From contig OZ020314.1 in assembly GCA_963971305.1 (NCBI GenBank), positions 682,001 to 746,000 on the forward strand: a stretch of 64,000 bases of DNA, given 5' to 3'. The notes below the pieces were generated by a model that saw only the letters and a program-made list of their open reading frames with translations, did not search any database and was not told the DNA's origin. Below, piece by piece: positions 22,600-35,200 of this stretch. The position numbers were made by a program, and so were the translations under genes. Position 1 is the first letter of the stretch. Each line of letters opens with the position of its first letter. The stretch is from Arcuatula senhousia (Eukaryota > Mollusca > Bivalvia > Mytilida > Mytilidae).

Positions 22600-24125
22600 A
22601 AAAAGCTTCGCCGAGCGCAGCATGATACGACCGCAACATGTTGAACCCTGTACGTTTCAGGCCTAATATGGATAGTCTATTGTTCTGGACACATGCAGCC
22701 CATGGTGGACTGACAAAGGTTTTTGACACATGCTTCTCTGATGGACTTTCAACCCAGGGGCTAAAAATATAAATTTTGAATGTTGTATTCTACTCTTTAA
22801 AAGAATAATGTTTGGGGAAAAAATTAAAAATCGAACCAGAATTTTTTAAAAATTATGATTACAGCCCAAAAAATTTATTCTTAAATTTAGAATCGCTACC
22901 TGACAAGAATAAATTTGCAAAAAAAATTTTCAAAATCGGACCACAAATAAAAAAGCCTCATTTGGCCCCTAATTACGTAATAGGGGAAAAAAAGGGGGGG
23001 TCGCAAAAATTAATTCTTAATTTTGTATTCGCTATTTGACAAGAACATACATGCAAAAAAAATTTTCAAAATCGGACCAGAAATAAAAAAGTTTCAATTT
23101 CGTCCCCATTTGGCCCCTAATTACGTAATAAGGGGAAAAAAGGGGGGTCGCAAAAATTAATTCTTAATTTTGTATCCGCTATTTGACAAGAACAAACATG
23201 CAAAAAAAATTTCAAAATCGGACCACAAATAAAAAAGTTTCAATTTCGGCCCCTTTTGGCCCCTTATTACGTAACAGGTGAAAAAGGGGTGTGGGTCGCA
23301 AAAATAAATTCTCAAATTTGGATTCGCTACTTGACAAAAATAAACTTGCAAAAAAAATTTCAAAATCGGACCACAAATAAAAAAGTTTCGATTTTGGCCC
23401 CATTTGGCCCCTAATTACGTATTAGGGGGAAAAAGGGGGGTCGCAAAAATTAATTCTTAATTTTGTATCCGCTATTTGACAAGAACAAACATGTAAAAAA
23501 AAATTTCAAAATCGGACCACAAATAAAAAAAGTTTTTATTTTGGCCCCTAATTACACAACGGAGAAAACGGGGGGCGCAAAAATTCATCAGGTTCATTCT
23601 TTTATTGTAAGAAACAATCTTGACAAATTTCACAGCAATAGGCCAACTAGGACCAAATTTATGGTGGAAACAAGTAAAATATTTGAATTTTTTCCCCTTT
23701 TGGGCCCCTAATTTCGAAACAAAAAAAGGGGGGACCCCCAAAATCAATCCCATTCATACTTGTATGGTAAGGAACATCACTGTCAAATTTCATAGCAATT
23801 GGATAACTAGAACTAAAGTTATTGTGGAAAAAAACAAAAAAGTAGTACTTTTGGCCCTTTTTTGGCCCCTTATTTCGAAACGAAAAATGGGGGGACCCCC
23901 AAAATCAATCCCATGCATCCTTTTATGGTAAGGAACATCATTGTAAAGTTCCATAGCAATCGGATAACTGGAACTAAAGTTATTGTGGTAACACTAAAAA
24001 GTTAACAGACACCGACAACGACGACGACGACGACGACGACGACAACGACAACGACGACGACGACAACGACGACGACGACAGCATCATACCATAATACGTC
24101 CGCAAATTTTTTGCGGTCGTATAAA
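22600..24125. repeat. Tandem repeats with G/A-rich units and a CGA microsatellite
   Basis: 22620-22740 belongs to the GACACATGCAGCCCATGG family. From about 22880 to 23580 a ~120-bp unit (AAAATCGGACCACAAATAAA, TTTGGCCCCTAATTACG, poly-G) repeats about five times. From 23590 to 23990 a ~165-bp unit (CCCCCAAAATCAATCCCAT) repeats about three times. A (GAC)n/(AAC)n microsatellite follows (24010-24080), then a hairpin of CGTCCGCAAA and TTTGCGGTCG. Open frames here are by-products of composition. Confidence 0.7.
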
Positions 24126-24149
24126 AACTAAAAAAACCTATTAGTTTGC

Positions 24150-24960
24150 ACATGTAAAGGGCAATCACCCCTATAAGGGGTTATCTGAAAAGTACAACCC
24201 ATAGTAGATTTTTGTAAAAACTTTTTCAAGCTGAAGTGGAAATTTACTTTTCAATTAATAAACCAAAAATTGGGATCTGACCCTCTTGTTCTATTTTTAG
24301 CAACGGTGGCCATGTTTTTTTTTTTGGTCGGTATACGTAGTCACCATTTTTGTAATCTTGATGGAATGCGTCCTATTCATGATGTGTGCAGTAGTTTCAG
24401 AGATTTCTTCAGAAATGTTATCGACGAAGACAGACGATGACAGATGCAAAAGGATGGCAATAGATCTAATGGCCCTTTGGGTCAGGTTAGCTAACAAAAG
24501 GCTCCCACGCGCCTAATTCATCCACATTTTCTTTAAGCTATAGGGGAATCACTTATTAGTTAAAATTCAATTAAGAGGTCGTCTGACTTTGACTCAGTAG
24601 AGACTTTGTAGAGCTTATTGAGCTGAAGCTTTAAGCAAGGTTAGACTTTTCTTTAACAGCAACACATTTCATTTTATGAGCAAACAATATGAAATAACAC
24701 TATTTAAAGAGCCTTGACTTGTATACTTCAATGAGCTGATGGTTTAAGCAGGCAACATTCTGTATCTGCAATGGTTTTCATTCTCTGGGCCAAAATATGA
24801 AAAAATGCCTTTTTCACTGAAAAGCAGCATAACCCTTCGAAGAGGTCATCTGACAACTACAACCCAATGAATATTTTTGTAAAGCTAAATGAGCCGATGG
24901 TTTGAGTTAGCAACAGCTCTTCTCTTAGTAGGGCAAAAACATGAATAAAACAGCAAAGTG
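24150..24960. repeat. ~160-bp dispersed/tandem repeat family, degraded copies
   Basis: Units contain GAGGTCATCTGACAACTACAACCC-like and GAGCTGATGGTTTAAGCA-like words plus ATTTTCATTCT. A segment ending GGTTAGCTAACAAAAGGC (about 24486) resembles family parts at 45590-45760 and 47520-47590. No gene. Confidence 0.55.
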
Positions 24961-25361
24961 ATGGCTAAAAAAATTACGAGGCAAAAGTAAACAAAATAAG
25001 ATTTTATTAAGTGAAATATTATTAAGTACAAAATAGAAATTATAAACAATTTAATATGTGTGACGAAGCAGCTGGAATTGTTGTCATTGAAAAAAAAATC
25101 AAACATTTAATAAAATTACGGTATACATCTTTGATGTATCAATTTGAACAAATAAATAATAAACAATACATTTTAGCATTAAGCAATGGACACTTGATAA
25201 ATTCATTTTTCGCTATGAGAATAACAATAGTATACTACTAAAATATTTTAAAAAATACAGGTCTTAAATGAAAACTAAATAACATCATTTCAACATGAAA
25301 CTTCGAAAAGTATAACTACATTTTCAGACTTAAAATGTACTTTGAATATATGAATAGCAAG
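24961..25361. other. Non-coding AT-rich stretch
   Basis: Nothing recognised; the short frames have no coding character. Confidence 0.4.
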
Positions 25362-26456
25362 AGGCTCCAAGGAGCCTGAATCGCTCACGTGGTGTTGATG
25401 TCAACCCTATGAAGACTTTTGTATAGCTAAATGGGCTAAATGTTTAAGCAAGAAAAAGCTTTTTTTCTGTCTGCAAAAGTTTTCATTCTAAATAAGCAAA
25501 AACACTAATATTCAACTTTTAAGGTGTTGTTACCCCTATAAGGGCTTCTCTGACAACTTCGACCCTATGGAGATTTTTGTAGAGCTAAATGAGCTGAACA
25601 TTTAAGCAACCAACAACTGTTCTCTATCTGCCTTAGTTTTCATTCTATGGGCCAAAAATACAATTTTTTGCCTTTAATGAGCTGTAACCCCTATAAGGGG
25701 TCATTTGACAACTTCAACCCCATGACGAAATTTGAAGAGGTAAATGAGCTGAACATTTAAGCAAGCAACAGCTTTTCTCTCTCTGCAATAATTTTCATTC
25801 TAGAGGCCAAAAACACTATGTTTCGCTTTTAAGGAGCTGGACACTTATTCACAAAAGTTCGTACTAAACAAAACTTTAGTCGTACCTCCCCTTGTTGTCC
25901 ATGTTAGTTACCCCTGACTATACGTCTACGAACTTTTGTTAATATGGCTGCTGTACCCCTATAAGGGGTCGTCTGACAACTTTAAACTTATGGAGACTTT
26001 GTAGAACATTTAAGCAAGAAACAGCTTTTCTTTATCTGCAATCTTTTTTTATTCTTTAGGGCAAAAACATTAAAAAACGCTTTTTTTTTAACTTTAAAGG
26101 GCCATAACAACTATCAAGGGTCATCTGACAACTTCGACCCAATGGCGACTTTTGTAGAGCGTTTGATTCTGAAGAGTTCAAGGTCCTTCGGATTTTTTCT
26201 ATCTGTTATGGTTGCTGAGTTATTAGTCATTTTAAGTGATTTTACCCTATGTTCTATTATTAGAAACAGTGGAAATGTTTTTTTTCAATCATCTAAAAAT
26301 GAGGATCGTTTGTTGCCAACATGTCATAAATCATTCCTGCAAAGTCTCAGTTAAATTGGTACAGAGGTTCGAAGAATAAGATTTTTGAAATTGTTAACAG
26401 ACAAGGGACGATAACAACTGACGCATAGTGATGGCATAAGCTCACCTGGCCAGGTG
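25362..26456. repeat. ~160-bp tandem repeat array bounded by hairpin ends
   Basis: It starts with GGCTCCAAGGAGCCTGAATC and ends near GCTCACCTGGCCAGGTGA. In between, about six units each have GACAACTTCGACCC, TTTGTAGAGC, ACATTTAAGCAA, TTTTCATTCT and ACCCCTATAAGGGG. The 70-residue frame at 26142 lies in a unit and is not a gene. Confidence 0.65.
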
Positions 26457-26623
26457 AAAAAATAAAAATGATGAATGTATTGGATCAAAACACAATTTGT
26501 TTAAGAATATTACCATCTATTCAATTTATCATAATTGGCATGTTGGAATATAACAAACTCAAATATTTATTTCCAAAAACACTTCTTTATATATTAGAAT
26601 TCTCCATCATTGGAATTCTATAT

Positions 26624-29262
26624 AACAGCTGATTCTTCAAAACCTTGGTTATTATGTACATATGTATTGTAAAAAAACTCCTTACTTCAAAACCTTGGTT
26701 ATTATGTACATATGTACTGTTACAAAAAAACTCCATACTTCCAAACCTTGGTTATTTTGTACATATGTATTTTTACAATATATTCCTTATTTAAAAACCT
26801 TGATTAGTATGTACATATGTATACTATAATAAAGTTCTCACTTCAAAACCTTGGTGATTATGTACATATGTTTTGTTACAAAAAACTCCTTTCTTCCAAA
26901 CATTGGTTATAATGTACATATGTATTGTTACAAAAAACTCTTTACTTCAAAACCTTGGTTATTATGTACATATGTATTGTTACCAAAAAATCCTTACTTC
27001 CAAACACTGGTTATAATGTACATATGTATTGTTACAAAAAACTCCTTTCTTCCAAACATTGGTTATAATGTACATATGTATTGTTACAAAAAACTCTTTA
27101 CTTCAAAACCTTGGTTATTATGTACATATGTATTGTTACCAAAAAATCCTTACTTCCAAACACTGGTTATAATGTACATATGTATTGTTACAAAAAAACT
27201 CCTTACTTCAAAACCTTGGTTATTATGTACATATGTATTGTTACAATATATTCCTTATTTAAAAACCTTGATTAGTATGTACATATGTATACTATAATAA
27301 AGTTCTCACTTCAAAACCTTGGTGATTATGTACATATGTTTTGTAACAATAAAGTCCTTACTTCAAAACCTTGGTGATTATGTACATATGTATTGTTACA
27401 ATAACATCCTTACTTTAACATTAAAGCATTGGTGATTTTGTACATATGTATTGTTACAATAAAGTTGTTACTTTATAACCTTTGTTGTTATGTACATATG
27501 TATTGTTTCAATAAAGTCATTTCTTAAAAACTTTAGTTATAATGTATATATGTGTTGTTACAATAAAGTTCTTACTTCAAAACCTTGGTTATTATGCACA
27601 TTTATTTTGTAACAATAAAGTTGTTACTTTAAAACCTTTGTTATAGTGTACATAATTGTTGTTACAATAAAGTCCTTTCTTTTAAACCTTGGTTATTATG
27701 TACATATATATTGTTTCAATAAAGTCCTTACTTTCAAATCATTGGTTATAATGTACATATGTATTGTTACAAAAAACTCCTTACTTCAAAACCTTGGTTA
27801 TTATGTACATATGTATTGTTACAATAAAGTCCTTACTTCCAAACCTTGGTTATTATGTACATATGTATTGTTAAAAAAAAGTCCTTACTTCCAAACATTG
27901 GTTATAATGTACATATGTATCGTTAAAAAAAACTCCTTACTTCCAAACCTTGGTTATTTTGTACATATGTATTGTTACACAAAAAACTCCTTACTTCCAA
28001 ACATTGGTTAAAATGTACATATGTATTGTTACAATAAAGTCCTTACTTCAAAACATTGGTTATAATGTACATATGTACTGTTACAATAAAGTCCTTACTT
28101 TAAATCCTTGGTGATTATGTACACATGTATTGTTACAATAAAGTCCTTACTTCAAAACCTTGATTATTATGTACATATGTATCGTTACAATAAAGTCCTG
28201 ACTTCAAAACCTTGGTTATTACGTACATATATATTGTTACAATAAAGTCCTTACTTCAAAACCTTGTTATAAATGTACATATGAATTGTTACAATATAGT
28301 CCTTACTTCAAAACCTTGGTGATTATGTACAAATGTATTGTTACAATTAAGTCCTTACTTCAAAATCTTGGTTATTATGTACATATATATTGTTACAAAA
28401 ACTCCTTACTTCCAAACATTGGTTATAATAAAATATGTATTGTTACAAAAAACTCCTTACTTCAAAACCTTGGCTATTATGTACATATGTATTGTTACAA
28501 TAAAGTCCTTACTTCCAAACAATGGTTATAATGTACATATGTACTGTTACAAAAAACTCCTTACTTCCAAACCTTTGTTATTATGTACATATGTATTGTT
28601 ACAAAAAACTCCTTACTTCCAAACACCGGTTATAATATACATATGTATTGTTACAAAAAACTCCTTACTTCAAAACCTTGGTTATTATGTACATATGTAT
28701 TGTTACAATATATTCCTTATTTAAAAACCTTGATTAGCATGTACATATGTATTGTTACAATAAAGTCCTTACTTCAAAACATTGGTTATAATATACATAT
28801 GTATTGTTACAAAAAACTCCTTACTTCAAAACCTTGGTTATTATGTACATATGTATTGTCACAATAAAGTCCTTACTTCCAAACCTTGGTTATTATGAAC
28901 ATATGTATTGTTACAAAAACTCCTTATGTATACTATAAATAACAATAAATTACAATAAAGTTCTTACTTCAAAACCTTGGTTATTATGCACATTTATTTT
29001 CAACAATAAAGTTGTTACTTTAAAACCTTTATTATTATGTACATAATTGTTGTTACAATAAAGTCCTTTCTTCAAAACCTTGATTATTATGTACATATGC
29101 ATCGTTATAATATAGTCCTTACTTTAAATGTATATGTACTGTTACAAAAAACTCCTTACTTCCAAACCTTTGTTATTATGTACATATGTATTGTTACAAT
29201 AAAGTCCTTACTTCAAAACCTCGGTGATTATGTACAAATGTATTGTTATAATAAAGTCCTTT
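26624..29262. repeat. 52-bp satellite array, about 50 copies
   Basis: The unit reads about CTTACTTCAAAACCTTGG, TTATTATGTACATATGTATT, GTTACAATAAAGTC (52 bp). Variants carry AAAAAACTCC in place of ATAAAGTCC. Higher-order structure is visible: a three-unit block repeats at 26877-27031 and 27032-27190, and a segment from 26774 recurs at 27243 (about 469 bp, nine units). Because the unit lacks stops in all three frames, long false ORFs arise. Confidence 0.9.
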
Positions 29263-29950
29263 TTAATAAAACTTATCAAAAAACATGTGTACTTGAACAT
29301 TGCAATGGTAAAGTCTTTTACAGAATATCTTAACTCGATTGTTGTATTTTTAAAGATTTCCTGATTAATAGAAATGTGGGTACAATTAATTTCCCATAAG
29401 CATGCAGTTTCCTTTTTCCATGAGTATATTGTTACAATAAATATAGCACACAGACTATCACAGGTCACAATAGGTAACAATAGATAGGTACAAGTAAGTG
29501 TGATATGTGTACATCATATGTATACAATTACTATAACTTTATGCATACATTCATGACATTGTTAGAATAATTACAATAACTTTTTCCTTAAAGTACAAAA
29601 TATGTATTTGAAAAAAATATAGAAAAGTGTATAAGTGTCTGTCATTGATTAACACCATTCATATAATCAAAAAATATTAATAATTCAAATAATCAAAATG
29701 TGACCAATAATTCCAGTTTATGCTGAATGAGAAACATGTGACAATAAATCTGTTTGATTTGGTGTGTAGTTTCTTTACATCTTGTAAGTTAAACATGAAA
29801 CTATTAAAGGTTTGTAACAATCAGAAACAGATTCATGTTCCAATACCTTACACAGTTTTTTTTTATCCTGTCATTTTTTTGCAATAAACAACTTAAACAT
29901 CAAGACATATATTGTATATTCAGTCTAAAATATTTTTATGTTATGAATAT
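29263..29950. other. Non-coding stretch 3' of the STAND gene
   Basis: AT-rich sequence between the satellite and the stop codon of the host gene on -. It presumably includes that gene's 3' UTR, but no certain polyadenylation signal on - could be assigned. Confidence 0.4.
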
Positions 29951-32241
29951 TCAATTGACAGATTGGTATTTTTGTAAAAGTTCTACTATGTCTCCACGGC
30001 TTGGTCTCAATGGTCGTCTTGCTGCATCAATTGGAGATTTCCCGTGATTTACTTTTCCTCCATTCTCTAGCAGGAACCTAACAATATCATAATGTCCCCA
30101 CAATGATGCAGCATGCAGAGGTGATTCATTATACTTATTACAGAGGTTCACATCCCCACCATGGTTAACCAAGAAAGACACAATATGAAGGTGTCCTCCC
30201 CATGCTGCAATAAACAGAGGTGATTCATTATACTTAGTACAGAGATTCACATCCCCACCATGGTTAACCAGGTGTATTACAATATCAAGGTGTCCTCCCC
30301 TGGCTGCAGTGTACAGAGGTGATTCATTATACTCAGTACAGAGATTCACATCCCCACCATGGTTAACCAAGAAAGAAACAATATCAAGGTGTCCTTCCCC
30401 TGCTGCAGTGTACAGAGGTGATTCATTATCATACTTAGTACAGAGGTTCACATCCCCACCATGGTTAACCAGGTGTATTACAATATCAAGGTGTCCTCCC
30501 TCTGATGCTGCAGTCAATGGTGTGTAATAAGGTTTATTTTCAGGGTTAACTATTCCATTCATCTCTAAAAGAATCTTAACAGCAGACATGCTACCAACAT
30601 TGCACGCTGCTGTTAGTGGTGTATGTTTCCTATGATAATGTAAGAAAGGATCCATACCATCACCCATTGCTGATACATTTACAGCATTACTTTCTGTATA
30701 CTTTAATAAAACCTGTACAACATCTTCATTACCACTGTAGACTGCCAAAGTAAGTAACCGTGATTGTTCTGATAAGTCTGATCCAATAACAGATGTCACT
30801 GTACCATGTTCACTGAGGACATAATCTATGATACACTGTAAAAGATGACTGTGGCCATAGTATATAATGAAGCTGATAATACGTAAGGAATATTTAGACC
30901 GGTTATATTGCCCTAACAACAGCCTCTGACGTTGTTCTTCACCATAATTACGTGTACCCTCTTCCTTGTTTGCTGTCATCTTTTCGCTCTGTTGTGTTAT
31001 GTGGTATGTATCACCTTTTATTACGGTAAGGAACCTTTCTTTGAATTGTTGATATGACAACTTTTTCTTTAGAACGTCCATGAAGACATCAATAAGTTGT
31101 CTATGTGACAGAGTAGGGTTGGTAAATACATCATACAGCTTTCCATCTTTTATATCTTTCAACAATCGGTCAGCTAAAATTCGATACATGTCTTCTGTGA
31201 CTTCAATACTGAGTTGATCAACTGATTCTGTTCCTGATATAACAAGTTTGTTCCGAACAAATGTACTGGACATGTATTCTATCATAAGGTCTACATGCTG
31301 TTTTCCAAAATGGTAGGCAACAATTTCATATATGGAGTCGTGGATGAATGTGTAGTGGTCACCAGATATAGTGAGGTATGTTCCAGATAAATGTTGTAGT
31401 GCTTGGTTTATCTGACTGTTGGTTGGGTTTGCACAATCACTGCATGAGTCAAAGATGTCATTTTTTAAATCCTTGTTGATGGATGTCAAAGGTTTGTCCA
31501 TGCTTGATATCTTCTTGGAGTTCATCATACAGAGGACCAAAACTGCATATTGTGTTTTCTGGAATTCAGCCATTTTGTCCAGTTCATCTTTAACACATTC
31601 CAGTGGGTGATCAAAAAAAGCTTTTGGATTCTTTAAATATTGATCTGATGCTGCAAAAATTCTACATAACAATGGAAACATAAAATGACAATTCTCAAAT
31701 GATAGATTATCAAACTTTTCCCTAACATCTTTGTTTGTACAATGGTTTTTAAATATATTTATCTTATCAGATACAGTTAACTGGTTTGTCTTACTCTCAA
31801 CATCAATAACATTTTCTAGTACAAAACTACCAACTTTGTTAGCCTGATTATACACTTATGTTCTGCTAGTACAAATAACTTTTGATTGTTTACCTATTGC
31901 TGACAAAATACTGGTTTTAATGTTATTCAATTTGTTATATAATGATACATCAAAAGAAAAAACGCCTAAAACATCGTCAAGTACAAAAACCTGAGATACA
32001 GACTTGTCACCAAACTGAACAATGTCCTCTAGTTGACAAATAGGTACCACTTCAAATGTTTGTTTCTGGTATTCCAGAGCTATATGTCTTGCGATGCTTG
32101 TCTTTCCAGCTCCAGGACCTCCTACCATTGTCACAATCTGATGTTGGTTAAGTTTGTCTGTAAGTTCTTTTACAGCTGCTGTTCCACTGTAGAACACCAC
32201 ATCTTCTGCTGCCCATGCATCTAGCTGAGTGATCTGGCCAT
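29951..32241 (-). CDS. Exon 7: STAND NTPase and ankyrin repeats (contains premature TAA)
   Basis: Acceptor TTTTTTTTCAG precedes 32241. The frame begins by completing an Asp codon split with exon 6 and reads DGQITQLDAW. Walker A GGPGAGKT, Walker B VFVLDD and the sensor-like KVICTSR identify a P-loop NTPase close to the nSTAND3 type. TAA at 31858-31856 interrupts right after TSRT, and the frame then continues without further stops for 634 codons (YNQANKVGSF...). Ankyrin repeats run from about 30800 to 29960, the central ones with the consensus SPLYTAA-GGHLDIV-LVNHGGDVNLC. Confidence 0.9.
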
Positions 32242-35200
32242 CTGAAAAAAAAGATGCAAAATATATAAATGCTTGCTGTCCCACAACTATGCCATGAGTT
32301 ATCATCGGAGTAGAAATATACTTATTATAGGAACACTTAAGTTAATGGACAATGTAAACAACAACACCATATCATAATTCATCTGCAAATATTTTGCTGT
32401 TCATGTATGAAAAGTGTGATGGAATTTAAACAATAGTTCGACAGAAAAATTTCGTTAATGGTTTACAGGAAGTAGATGTCTGATAGATCTAAACAAGAGT
32501 TAACACTAAAGTATATCTTGCCTGCTGGCACCATCAGAAAGAATTATTTTTTTTTACTTCCACTATATTATGAATTTACATTGATTTTCAGTTGTCCAAA
32601 TATCAGCAACCCAGGCGTATTAGTTGCTGAATAATACACTAAGTGAATGAAAAGTGTGACAGATTCTCTATTATATTTTTGGTAAACAAGCAGTATATGT
32701 GTAATGGATCCTAAATCATATCTTACTATACATGGTATACATACCAAGCTTGTTACCATATATAAGCAAACTAGGAGTAATAGTTGCAGAGTTATAATCA
32801 TACAAAAAGTGGGACGGAATTAAACTTTGGCGGAAAAATTTTAAGTTTTCATTTAACTTGAAGTAGAAATCTGATTGATCTAAAATATATCCCACTATGT
32901 ATTATGTCAATATCAAGCTTGTGACAAAAAATAGATGAGTTATGAGTAAACAAAAAGGGGAAAAGAAAGCAGGCAGAACTATGGAATCACAGAACTACAG
33001 ACAGACACAGGTAAAACTATGGAATCACAGAACTACAGACATACACAGGTAAAACTATGGAATCACATAACTACAGACGGACACAGGTAAAACTATGGAA
33101 TCACAAAACTACAGACGGACACAGGTAAAACTATGGAATCACAGAACTACAGACGGACACATGTAAAACTATGGAATCACAGAACTACAGACGGACACAG
33201 GTAAAACTATGGAATCACATAACTACAGACTGACACAGGTAAAACTATGGAATCACAGAACTACAGATGGACACAGGTAAAACTTTGGAATCACAGAACT
33301 ACAGATGGACACAGGTAAAACTATGGAATCACAGAACTACAGAAAGACACAGGTAAAACTATGGAATCACAGAACTACAGACAGACACAGGTAAAACTAT
33401 GGAATCACAGAACTACAGACGGACACAGGTAAAACTATGGAATCACAAAACTACAGACGGACACAGGTAAAACTATGGAATCACAGAACTACAGACGGAC
33501 ACAGGTAAAACTATGGAATCACAAAACTACAGACGGACACAGGTAAAACTATGGAATCACAGAACTACAGACAGACACAGGTAAAACTATGGAATCACAG
33601 AACTACAGACGGACACAGGTAAAACTATGGAATCACATAACTACAGACGGACACAGGTAAAACTATGGAATCACAGAACTACAGACGGACACAGGTAAAA
33701 CTATGGAATCACAGAACTACAGACGGACACAGGTAAAACTATGGAATCACATAACTACAGACGGACACAGGTAAAACTATGGAATCACAGAACTACAGAC
33801 GGACACAGGTAAAACTATGGAATCACAGAACTACAGACAGACACAGGTAAAACTATGGAATCACAGAACTACAGACGGACACAGGTAAAACTATGGAATC
33901 ACAGAACTACAGACGGACACAGGTAAAACTATGGAATCACATAACTACAGACAGACACAGGTAAAACTATGGAATCACAGAACTACAGACTGACACAGGT
34001 AAAACTATGGAATCACAGAACTACAGACGGACACAGGTAAAACAGTATATCAATCTCTACTTTAAAGAGGGGGATACAAAATATTACAACTGTCTTGGGT
34101 TTGTGTTGCTGATTGTGGTTTGGTAGTTGTGTGTTGTTTGTTTTTTTTTCTGATGATTTTTGTCTACCAATTTTGTTTATCGTACTATTCCATATAAGGA
34201 TCATCATCAGGCAGGGGGTGGCACATCGATAATTTCACATTTCAGATTTTGCGGTAGAGATGCATTCATTTTACCATAAAAACAAACCCAATGCAGTTTT
34301 TACATTTTTATATGTATTTGGTGCCTAGATATTTTGAGACTGGTTATATAGGCAAAAAATATGGCAGAAAATTTTCCTGTACTTTTCACTATACAATATG
34401 TAACTAAATTTTGACTGGTAATATCTCCTAAACCCAAGATAGACTGAAAAATTTTAGTGGTCAAAACAAAGTTTACTGGGGTTGCTTTACCTAATTCTGT
34501 TGAAATTATTTTGTGTATTTATTATCGATGTGCCACCCTATTAATGGTATCTGCCTGATTCATAGAAAAAGGATTAACAACAATATTTGATTGCACCTTT
34601 GGTACACCTTTACTTCTTGCAATCAGAAACATCAACTCAAATAAAGCAACTAGTTTATACAAAAGTGTTAAACTACACAGGCAATTTGTCTTAACGTTAA
34701 ATTAATGTTAAGCTCGATTAACACTCATCTAACGTTAATGTAACACTAATTTAATGTTAAATTATTGTTAGTCTAACATTAAATTTTTTAACGTTAATTT
34801 AGTGTTAAACATTAACATTATTTTAATGTTTAACTTTTTAACGTTAATCCAGATGTTGAGTAATGCGACGTCAAATGTTAAACTTGAACATCAAATTAAC
34901 AATCGAAGCTCGATTAACAATAATTTAACGTTAACAAAACTGCCTGTGTACAGGGCTTTTATGTTTTTTGCAAAATGACGTCGATTTAAAATTCAATATT
35001 CATACCAGAAAAAAAACTGTTTTCCAGGAAGATGAAACATTTGACTCCCACACATTACAACATGTAAATTTCCCATTACAACAAATCGTCATCACTCCTA
35101 TGGACCAATAATTCTTACCTCTGATATTGTTTGGTATGTGTTGTGGAACTGGCCGAGCCTCCAGACTTTCTATTCTTGCTTGTTGGTCTTTCTGACTCTT

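Larger units (their letters stand above)
32242..35118 (-). other. Intron 6 of the STAND gene
   Basis: Donor GAG|GTAAGA at 35119/35118 and acceptor TTTTTCAG at 32242. It holds the 38-bp minisatellite, a TA-flanked MITE and otherwise unremarkable AT-rich DNA (32310-32960, 34050-34670). Confidence 0.8.

Noticed and set aside
26142..26354. 70-residue hydrophobic frame on +
   Set aside because: Lies within a ~160-bp repeat unit; no start context or conservation signal.
26851..28867. Several open frames of 60-148 residues on + (Tyr/Leu/Cys-rich, repetitive)
   Set aside because: They are satellite units read through in all frames; the 52-bp period shifts frame each unit.
32970..34045. CRISPR-like regular repeat
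   Set aside because: Units are contiguous with no unique spacers, and the context is a eukaryotic intron.
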